Of a stretch of 64,000 nt of DNA, positions 35,753-42,544 are shown one piece after another; position 1 is the stretch's first letter; each line of letters begins with the position of its first letter. Source of the DNA: Archangium violaceum (GTDB lineage: Bacteria; Myxococcota; Myxococcia; Myxococcales; Myxococcaceae). The DNA is taken from the NCBI RefSeq assembly GCF_016887565.1, contig NZ_CP069396.1, positions 11,824,001 through 11,888,000 of the forward strand. The letters are read 5' to 3'. The notes beneath the pieces were generated by a model, which saw only the letters and a program-made list of their open reading frames with translations, searched no databases and was not told the DNA's origin. The translations under genes and the position numbers were made by a program.

Positions 35753-37341
35753 CAGCTCGCGCGGAAGCGTGCGTCGAAACGTGTGGGACCTGGCTCTCGC
35801 CTCACACCGTGGTCCGGGTTCGCCGACAGGTGCTCCAGCACCTTGAACACCGTCTCCACCTCGTCCGCCGCTCCCACCGCCGTGGCCAGCTCCTCCGCGG
35901 TGTAGGCCTTCGCCTTGTCCCCGCGCAGCTTCGCCAGCACCTTGCCCTGCAGCTCCAGCACCACGCCCGCCGCCTTCTTCCCCGCCTCCACTCCCGGCTG
36001 GTGGTATGCGTTGATGTTCACCAGTGTCGCGTAGAAGCCTACTGCCCGCTCGTACAGGGCGATCAGCGCTCCCACCGTCCGCGCGCTCACGTCCGGCACC
36101 GTGAGCGTCATCGACTCGCGGTCCTTCTCGAACAGCGCCCGCCGCGTCCCCAGGAAGAAGCCCAGCAGGTAGTCCCCGCTCGTGATGTCCGGCTCCACCT
36201 GCATCGACGCGCCCCCGCGGTCCTTCAACACCTCCAGGAAGGTGACGAAGAAGTTGTTCACGCCCTCACGCAGCTGCTGCACGTAGGCGTGCTGGTCCGT
36301 GGAACCCTTGTTGCCATACACGGCGATGCCCTGGTTCACCACCTTGCCATCCAGATCCTTCTCCTTGCCCAGCGACTCCATCACCAGCTGCTGGAGGTAC
36401 CTGGACATCAGCATCAGCCGGTCCTTGTACGGCAGGATGACCATGTCCTTCTGTCCACGCCCGTTGCCCGCGTGGAACCACATGAGCGCCATCAGCGCGG
36501 CCGGGTTGCGCAGCAGGTCGCGCTTGCGCGTCGCCTCGTCCATGTCACGCGCGCCCGACAGCATGCCGTCGATGTCCAGCCCCTGCAGCCGCGCCGGCAG
36601 CAGGCCCACCGCCGACAGCACCGAGGTGCGCCCTCCAACCCAGTCCCACATGGGGAACGTCCGCAGCCAGCCGCCCTTCTTCGCGTAGCGGTCCAGCTCG
36701 CTTCCCCCACCCGTCACCGCCACCGCGTGCTTGCCGAAGTCCAACCCCTTCTGCTGGTACGCGCGCTCGGCCTCCACCATGCCGTTGCGCGTCTCCTTCG
36801 TGCCACCCGACTTGCTGATGACCACGGTGAGCGTCTCGGAGAGCCTGTCCCCGAGCTGCGCCAGCACCCGGTCCATCCCGTCCGGGTCCGTGTTGTCGAA
36901 GAAGAACACCTGCATCCGGTCCGCCGCCGTGCCGAGCGCGTCCGCCACCAGCTGCGGCCCCAGCGCCGAGCCACCGATGCCCACGAGCAGCACCCGCGTG
37001 AAACGGTCCGCCTTCGGAGGCTTCATGCGGCCGGCGTGCACGTCATCCGCGAAGCCGCGAATGGCCGCCACCGTGTCTTGAATCTCCTTGGCGAGGCCCG
37101 TCTCCGGAGCGCGCTCGGGAGCACGCAGCCAGTAGTGCCCCACCATCCGCTTCTCGTCCGGATTGGCGATGGCTCCCTTCTCCAGGGTCTCCATCGTGTC
37201 GAAGGCCTTCTCCATGCGGCCGCGCATCTGCTCGATGAACTCGTCGGCGAAGTTCATCCGCGACACGTCGAGCGTCAGCCCGACCGACTCCACCTCGCAC
37301 AGGTACTTCTTGTAGCGCTCCCACAGTTGGCGCTCGGTCAT
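35752..37341 (-). CDS. pgi: Glucose-6-phosphate isomerase
   Basis: 529 residues. It interconverts glucose 6-phosphate and fructose 6-phosphate. Sugar-phosphate binding segments are [10 protein letters not shown] near 120 and [11 protein letters not shown] near 177; catalytic Glu is probably in N-G-R-G-Q-K / [15 protein letters not shown] (His of the signature near 352). The start at 37341 has GGGAG 7 bases upstream, in preference to an upstream extension of 48 codons. Length and motifs match the long bacterial form. Confidence 0.93.
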   Translation of the reverse strand: MTERQLWERYKKYLCEVESVGLTLDVSRMNFADEFIEQMRGRMEKAFDTMETLEKGAIANPDEKRMVGHYWLRAPERAPETGLAKEIQDTVAAIRGFADDVHAGRMKPPKADRFTRVLLVGIGGSALGPQLVADALGTAADRMQVFFFDNTDPDGMDRVLAQLGDRLSETLTVVISKSGGTKETRNGMVEAERAYQQKGLDFGKHAVAVTGGGSELDRYAKKGGWLRTFPMWDWVGGRTSVLSAVGLLPARLQGLDIDGMLSGARDMDEATRKRDLLRNPAALMALMWFHAGNGRGQKDMVILPYKDRLMLMSRYLQQLVMESLGKEKDLDGKVVNQGIAVYGNKGSTDQHAYVQQLREGVNNFFVTFLEVLKDRGGASMQVEPDITSGDYLLGFFLGTRRALFEKDRESMTLTVPDVSARTVGALIALYERAVGFYATLVNINAYHQPGVEAGKKAAGVVLELQGKVLAKLRGDKAKAYTAEELATAVGAADEVETVFKVLEHLSANPDHGVRREPGPTRFDARFRAS

Positions 37342-37483
37342 CGCATCTCCCTCGGCTTCGTTGCTCCTTGCCTCGCCCGTTCCTACCGCCGCGCCCACAC
37401 TCGGGGGAATGATTTTGATGGGCTCACGCCCCCGGCGTGACACTGTTGATGCACCAGCCGTCTCCGGCCCATCATCACCCTCC

Positions 37484-38290
37484 ATGAGCCTGCCCTGGAT
37501 GCTCGAGACGCCCGCGCCGCCCGCCGACGCGCGAATTCCCTATGGCACCGCCACCCACCAGTTCGGGGACCTGCGCCTGCCTCGGGGCAAGGGCCCCCAC
37601 CCCGTCGTCGTGGTGGTGCATGGCGGTTTCTGGCGCGCACGGTATGACCTCGAGCACGTCGGCCACCTGTGCGCGGACCTCACCCAGCGGGGCTACGCCA
37701 CCTGGAGCCTCGAGTACCGGCGCGTCGGCCACCCCGGCGGCGGCTGGACCGGCACCTTCGAGGACGTCGCGCACGGAACGGATTTCCTCCGCACCCTCGC
37801 GGCCCGGCACCCGCTGGACCTCGGGCGCGTGGTCAGCCTGGGGCACTCGGCTGGGGGGCACCTGGCCCTCTGGCTCGCGGGACGTGGACGGCTGAAGCCC
37901 GGGCAGGCGTTGCACACCGGGAAGCCCTTCGTTCCCCGGGGGGCCGTGTCGCTCGCGGGCGTGGTGGATCTGGAGCGCGCTCACGCGCTGCACCTGGGGG
38001 ATGGGATCGTCGAGTCCTTCCTCGGGGGGACGCCCACCCAGGTGCCCGAGCGTTATGCGCTCGCGTCTCCCTCCGCGCTCCTGCCGCTCGGCGTGCGGCA
38101 GGTCCTCGTGCACGGGGAAGAGGACACCACCGTCCCGGTGACCCTCAGCGTCGAGTACCATGCCCGTGCCACGAAGCTCGGGGACTCTGTCAGGCTCGTG
38201 AGCCTGCCGGGCACCGAGCACTTCGAGGTCATCGACCCGCGTGCGAAGGAGTGGCCACGGGTCGTCGAGGCCGTGGACTCGCTCGTATGA
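37484..38290 (+). CDS. Alpha/beta hydrolase with HGGFW motif; possible arylformamidase-type esterase
   Basis: 268 residues. The oxyanion motif H-G-G-F-W near 45 is shared with kynurenine formamidase and related carboxylesterases; the nucleophile elbow is G-H-S-A-G-G near 126, the acid D in H-G-E-E-D-T-T-V near 210 and His in G-T-E-H-F-E-V near 247. The kynurenine operon lies 7 kb away and lacks a formamidase, so this enzyme could supply that step; a generic esterase is equally possible. Convergent with the P450 gene. Confidence 0.75.
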   Translation: MSLPWMLETPAPPADARIPYGTATHQFGDLRLPRGKGPHPVVVVVHGGFWRARYDLEHVGHLCADLTQRGYATWSLEYRRVGHPGGGWTGTFEDVAHGTDFLRTLAARHPLDLGRVVSLGHSAGGHLALWLAGRGRLKPGQALHTGKPFVPRGAVSLAGVVDLERAHALHLGDGIVESFLGGTPTQVPERYALASPSALLPLGVRQVLVHGEEDTTVPVTLSVEYHARATKLGDSVRLVSLPGTEHFEVIDPRAKEWPRVVEAVDSLV

Positions 38291-38318
38291 GGCCGCTGCT
38301 TTCGCCTCGCGGAGGAGA

Positions 38319-39548
38319 TCAGGCCTCGGGACGAAGAAGCACTGGGAAGGAGCGCATGCCACGGAAGGTCGTATTGTCCGACCACATCGGCCGCTCCGGT
38401 GCTACTCGCAGGTGGGGGAAGCGACGAAGCACGGTGCCAATGACGATCTGCCCCTCCAATCGCGCCAGCGGTGCTCCCGCGCAGTAGTGGATGCCCATGC
38501 CGAAGGCGAGGTGTCGATTGTTCTCTCGACGCACGTCCAGCCGGTCTGGCTCCGAGAACTGCTCCGGGTCACGGTTGGCCGAGCCCATCATCAGGAAGAT
38601 GCGCTCCCCCATGGCGATGCGCTGACCGCCCACCTCCATGTCCTCCAGGGCCAGTCGGGACATCCGCTGCACCGGGCTGTCGTATCGCAACAGCTCGTCG
38701 ATGGCCGAGGCGGGCAGTTCCACCGAGTCGCGAAGCAGCCACAGTTGCTCGGGCTGGTGCAGCAGCGCGTGGAGCCCGTTGCCAATGAGGCTGGTGGTCG
38801 TCTCATGCCCGGCGAAGAGCAGCAACAAGCAGGTGGAGAGAATCTCCTGCTCATTGAGGATCCGCCCCTCTTCCTCGGCGGCGAGCAAGGTGCTGATCAG
38901 ATCGTTCCCCGGGTCCTTGCGCCGCCGGGCCAGCACGTCCTCCAGGTAGCGCTCCAGCTCGCGGAAATCGGCGGCCGCCTGCTCCACCTGCGCCAACGCC
39001 ACGCGGCCCGAGGCAAGCGCGGCGAGCATGTCCGACCAGGCCTTGAGTCGCTCTCCATCTTCTGGGGGGAGACCGAGCATCTCGCCGATGACGAGCACCG
39101 GGAGCACGTTGGCCAGATCGCGCATGACATCCATGCGTCCGGAGTCCTCGACCCGGTCCAGGAGCTGGTCCGTGAGCGACTGGATGCGCGGGCGCAGGGA
39201 CTCCACCATCCGTGACGTGAAGGCCTTGTTGACGAGCGATCGCAGCCGCGTGTGATCGGGCGGATCGTTCATCAACATCCAGGAGGAGACATAGCGGATC
39301 ATCGGCCCCATCAGCGCCTGCATCCGCCTCATCGTCTCCGGCATCGCGTGCGGCGTGACCCGCTCGGCACGTTTGCAGGAGAGGCGCGGGTCCCGGAAGC
39401 CCGCGAGCACATCCTGGTAGCGAGTGAGGAGCCAGGCGTTCCAGGATGCGTGGAAGTACACCGGGGCCCGCGCCCTCAGTTGCGCGTAGGCGGGGAAGGG
39501 ATTTTCCCGGAAGTCGGGCCCATCCAGGCCGTAGGGGTCATGCTGCAT
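38319..39548 (-). CDS. Cytochrome P450
   Basis: 409 residues, soluble bacterial class. The heme-binding segment is F-G-M-G-I-H-Y-C-A-G with the thiolate Cys at 356; the I-helix oxygen motif is A-G-H-E-T-T near 245; the K-helix E-L-L-R is present near 283. GAGGAA lies 6-7 bases before the ATG at 39548, which is preferred to an ATG 20 codons upstream. Divergent from the peptide operon at 39746 with 197 bases between; no ferredoxin gene is near. Its substrate could be the product of that operon, but this rests on position only. Confidence 0.92.
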   Translation of the reverse strand: MQHDPYGLDGPDFRENPFPAYAQLRARAPVYFHASWNAWLLTRYQDVLAGFRDPRLSCKRAERVTPHAMPETMRRMQALMGPMIRYVSSWMLMNDPPDHTRLRSLVNKAFTSRMVESLRPRIQSLTDQLLDRVEDSGRMDVMRDLANVLPVLVIGEMLGLPPEDGERLKAWSDMLAALASGRVALAQVEQAAADFRELERYLEDVLARRRKDPGNDLISTLLAAEEEGRILNEQEILSTCLLLLFAGHETTTSLIGNGLHALLHQPEQLWLLRDSVELPASAIDELLRYDSPVQRMSRLALEDMEVGGQRIAMGERIFLMMGSANRDPEQFSEPDRLDVRRENNRHLAFGMGIHYCAGAPLARLEGQIVIGTVLRRFPHLRVAPERPMWSDNTTFRGMRSFPVLLRPEA

Positions 39549-39745
39549 GGGGAATTCCTCGTGTGTCAGGGGGTCGAATGCCAATCGGGCTGCTTGCACC
39601 ATGCCCACGGCGGAACGGCTCCCCTATGCGCTGGTTCACCCTCCAAGTGTAAAATGCATCACTGAAGAGGGAAGCCGAGCCCCCTATACAGGTTCCGCCC
39701 ACATCGTTCCGTGGGTCAAGCCACACCTCGCGCGGAGAAGACCTC
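39549..39745. promoter_or_regulatory. Divergent promoter region between P450 and peptide operon
   Basis: This 197-base region holds TAAAAT at 39650-39655, a fair -10 match on the + strand preceded by TG (extended -10), which would start transcription about 85 bases before the peptide gene. No clear -35 was found. A short dyad (CCCAC / GTGGG) lies near 39700-39720. The ribosome site of the peptide gene (GGAGAAG) is 39735-39741. Confidence 0.35.
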
Positions 39746-39964
39746 ATGACCCAGCAAGCCTCGCAGCAGCTCGACATCTCCATCTCCATCACGGACAGCC
39801 AGACCCTGCAGGTGAAGTTCTCCCGGCCCGTGACGGACATGTTCAAGGCCTCCGTGGTCAATGGTGAGGTCCCCGTCGATGTGGTGGCGGCCGCGCTCCA
39901 CTTCTACCTGGCGCTGAAGAAGGATGCGCCGTCCGCCAGCAAGCCCGTCATGGCCCCCTGGTAG
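39746..39964 (+). CDS. 72-residue peptide ending in Trp, candidate RiPP precursor
   Basis: A short gene with a ribosome site GGAGAAG a few bases before the ATG. No signal peptide, no Cys. Residues 8-28 are strand-like (L-D-I-S-I-S-I-T-D-S-Q-T-L-Q-V-K-F-S), 43-58 form a likely helix (P-V-D-V-V-A-A-A-L-H-F-Y-L-A-L-K), and the C terminus is a flexible S-A-S-K-P-V-M-A-P-W with Trp as the last and only Trp. A structured leader with a short disordered core at the C terminus is the usual shape of a RiPP precursor. It is followed after 49 bases by the FAD enzyme and the PatF-like gene. An accessory subunit of the FAD enzyme is the main alternative. Confidence 0.6.
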   Translation: MTQQASQQLDISISITDSQTLQVKFSRPVTDMFKASVVNGEVPVDVVAAALHFYLALKKDAPSASKPVMAPW

Positions 39965-40013
39965 GTCGAACCCCATCATCCACGCTGCCTTCCCGGAACG
40001 GAGGCCTTCACAG

Positions 40014-41660
40014 ATGGCCATGTCGAAGCATGAGGGAAACACTCCCGAACTCATCGATGTCGCGGTCGTCGGGGGTGGAATCTCCGGCGTGTATTCGGCC
40101 TGGCGCCTGGCCCGGGACGTGTTGCATCCAGAGCTCGGTGAACGGCTGACGGTCCACCTCTTCGAGAGCAGCGGCCGGATTGGAGGGCGGCTGGAAACGG
40201 TCGCCCTGGGTGACTCGGGACAGCGCGTCGATGTAGGGGCAATGCGCTTCTTCCCGGGCCAGCGACTGGTGTCCTCCCTCTTCCAGGCGCTCGAGCTGCC
40301 CACGGTACCCTTTCCCAGTGAGCAGCTCCGCCGATTGTACCTGAGGGGCGTGCTCCTCACGCCGGCCGAGCTGGCCCGATACCCAGACAGGCTCCCCTAC
40401 CGGCTCGTGGGTGAGGAGCGCGGGAAGTCCCCCTTCGTGTTGCTGCAGTACGTCATCCAGCTCATCCTCCCCAATGCCTTCGAGCTCTCACCCAGTCAGT
40501 GGGAGGAAGCGAAGAAGAGCTGCACGGTGAATGGTGTGCCCCTCTGGCAGCTCGGGTTCTGGAACCTGCTGGACCAGATGGTGAGCGGCGAGGCCTATGA
40601 CTACCTGCTCAACACCATCGGTATCGACTCGCTCCTCAGCAACTGGAACGCCGGGGAGGCGTTGCAATTGCTGTGCTTCGTGCTCAAGCAATTCCAGGAG
40701 GCCGAGGCCAAGGGGACTCCCCCCACCCTGGCTCCCGGCGAGGGATTCCAGAGCCTCGCCCTCACACTGGCCGAACGGTTCGTCAGCAGCAAAAAGACGA
40801 AGCTCCTGCTACGGCACAGGCTCGTCTCGGTGGAGCGGGTGCGTCCCTCACGAGAACACCATGGCCTGGAGTTGCGTTTCGAGCTCCGCGACGAGGCGGA
40901 CCGGCCCATCGGCGAGAAGCGGGTGCACGCCTCCCACGTCATCCTGGCGATGCCAAAGCGAGCCCTGGAGCTGGTCGGCCAGAAGAGCCCGGAGCTCGAC
41001 ACCCCCGAGGTGCGCACGCTGCTCGCCACGGTGAAATCCGAACCGGCCTACAAGCTCTACATGTCCTACGGGCAGTCCTGGTGGAACACGCTTGGGTTCG
41101 GGCCGGGCAATTCCGTGACGGACGTCCCACTCCGGCAGGTCTTCTACGGAATGGCGGTGGGTGACTCCAATGCCCCGGTGCTCCTGGCCAGCTACACCGA
41201 CATGGACGGGGTCTCCTTCTGGAAGGGCCTGGCTCCGCTGGCGACCAACCGCATGCAGCAGTTCCTCGAGCAGCAGCGGGGCATGGAACATGAAACCTTC
41301 GGCTCCCCCGGCCTGGCCGAGACCCTGACACCCCTGGCGAACGTCGTGCAGCGCCATCTCGGGGAGATGCATGGAATGAAGTACGTGCCGCCTCCGCGTG
41401 GTCTCGTCTATCGCGACTGGACGGAGGAGCCTTATGGAGGTGGCTGGCACTCCTGGAATCCCTATGTGGAGGTCGCGGGGGTCATCGGCCGGATGCGGCG
41501 CCCGGTGCCGGACCTGAACCTGTATGTCTGCGGTGAGGCGTACTCCAGCATGCAAGGCTGGGTGGAGGGGGCGCTGCGCTCGGCCGAGCTGGTGCTCCAG
41601 AACGGCCTGCGGCTGCATCGTCCCGACTGGCTCCCCGCCGACGTGGACCTGGGCGTGTAA
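40014..41660 (+). CDS. FAD-dependent amine oxidase-family enzyme
   Basis: 548 residues. The dinucleotide-binding motif is V-V-G-G-G-I-S-G at 18-25, followed by the L-F-E-S-S-G-R-I-G-G-R-L motif near 53-64 and G-A-M-R-F-F-P; the C-terminal FAD segment is L-Y-V-C-G-E-A-Y-S-S-M-Q-G-W-V-E-G-A near 515. These are the marks of flavin monoamine oxidases and L-amino-acid oxidases. GGAGG lies 9 bases before the ATG at 40014. The next gene begins 2 bases after its stop, so the two are translationally linked. In this setting it may oxidise a modified peptide, an amino-acid side chain or an amine; this is not resolved. Confidence 0.8.
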   Translation: MAMSKHEGNTPELIDVAVVGGGISGVYSAWRLARDVLHPELGERLTVHLFESSGRIGGRLETVALGDSGQRVDVGAMRFFPGQRLVSSLFQALELPTVPFPSEQLRRLYLRGVLLTPAELARYPDRLPYRLVGEERGKSPFVLLQYVIQLILPNAFELSPSQWEEAKKSCTVNGVPLWQLGFWNLLDQMVSGEAYDYLLNTIGIDSLLSNWNAGEALQLLCFVLKQFQEAEAKGTPPTLAPGEGFQSLALTLAERFVSSKKTKLLLRHRLVSVERVRPSREHHGLELRFELRDEADRPIGEKRVHASHVILAMPKRALELVGQKSPELDTPEVRTLLATVKSEPAYKLYMSYGQSWWNTLGFGPGNSVTDVPLRQVFYGMAVGDSNAPVLLASYTDMDGVSFWKGLAPLATNRMQQFLEQQRGMEHETFGSPGLAETLTPLANVVQRHLGEMHGMKYVPPPRGLVYRDWTEEPYGGGWHSWNPYVEVAGVIGRMRRPVPDLNLYVCGEAYSSMQGWVEGALRSAELVLQNGLRLHRPDWLPADVDLGV

Positions 41661-41662
41661 CC

Positions 41663-42532
41663 ATGAGTTGGGAGTACCACGCACTCAAACGGCGGTTGGG
41701 GCTTGGGACGGAGCCGCTCCTCGGTCTCTTCGAGGAGTTCTGCCTGGATGCCTTCGCGGCCATGCGGGACATGGAGTGGTCTTGCAAGGTATGCCCGGAC
41801 GTCGTCCTGACCGACCGCTTCTTCTGGCTCGGTGCACCCACGGACTCCGCGCTCTACGCCCCTGGCCTGCGCCTGCTGCTGGATGCGCTCCGATTCGAGC
41901 CGACCGGTCTCCCCGGGGGCCGGGCCCGCTTCGAGGCATTGGTAGCCGAGGAGACCGAACGCCTGCTGGTGGCCTACGCCGGGCCGGATCCGCGCTCCGG
42001 CCGAGCGGCGCAGCTCAAGGTGTACCTGACCCTCAAGGACTGCTCGGCGGCCCGCTACCACGAGCTACTGCGGCCCGTGCTCCCCGCGCTGCCAGCCGAA
42101 CCTCCACCGGAAGAAGCCACACTGCTGTTCTGCTATGCCCTCGAGGCCGGGGGGTCGGCACGTCCCCGCCTGTACGTGCAGTTCCGCGAGGAGGCCTACC
42201 AGAAGCCGCGCATCGCCCGGTACATGGAGGAGCGCGTGGGCACGCGAGGCCTGGCGCTGGCCCGGGGCCATCGTGCCTCGGGCGTCGCCCTCAAGGAGGG
42301 GGCCACGGAGATGCTCGGGCTGGGGCTGAGGCCCACCGGAGCCGAGGGCCCCCACCCCTGCCAGGTCATCTCTCCCGTGGCGCTGCCGCTGTTGGAGGCC
42401 GCGCGGCGGGTACCATTGCTGGCCGAGCGGCTCGACCGGGTGAGCTGGGTCACCCTCGCCAACGACGAGGATTCCCTGCGGTGCCAGACGCATCAGCGTG
42501 AGATGAACGTCTATGTGAAGCTGCTGCGCTGA
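41663..42532 (+). CDS. PatF/LynF-like (ABBA-fold) peptide prenyltransferase candidate
   Basis: 289 residues, the size of cyanobactin prenyltransferases. By eye it lines up with PatF/LynF: L-F-E-E-F and then M-E-W-S-C-K-V near 37-43 (family L-F-E...E-S-S-C-K-x-E), D-R-F-F (family x-R-F), strand Q-L-K-V-Y-L-T-L-K-D near 117-126, strand L-L-F-C-Y-A-L-E-A-G-G-S-A-R-P-R-L-Y-V-Q near 155, and a last helix-strand L-E-A-A-R-R...V-S-W-V-T-L-A-N-D. Such enzymes attach a dimethylallyl or related group to Tyr, Ser/Thr, Trp or a terminus of a RiPP. Assignment is from recalled sequence, not a search; it converges with the kinase at 42545. Confidence 0.6.
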   Translation: MSWEYHALKRRLGLGTEPLLGLFEEFCLDAFAAMRDMEWSCKVCPDVVLTDRFFWLGAPTDSALYAPGLRLLLDALRFEPTGLPGGRARFEALVAEETERLLVAYAGPDPRSGRAAQLKVYLTLKDCSAARYHELLRPVLPALPAEPPPEEATLLFCYALEAGGSARPRLYVQFREEAYQKPRIARYMEERVGTRGLALARGHRASGVALKEGATEMLGLGLRPTGAEGPHPCQVISPVALPLLEAARRVPLLAERLDRVSWVTLANDEDSLRCQTHQREMNVYVKLLR

Positions 42533-42544
42533 GCCGCCGCGCTC

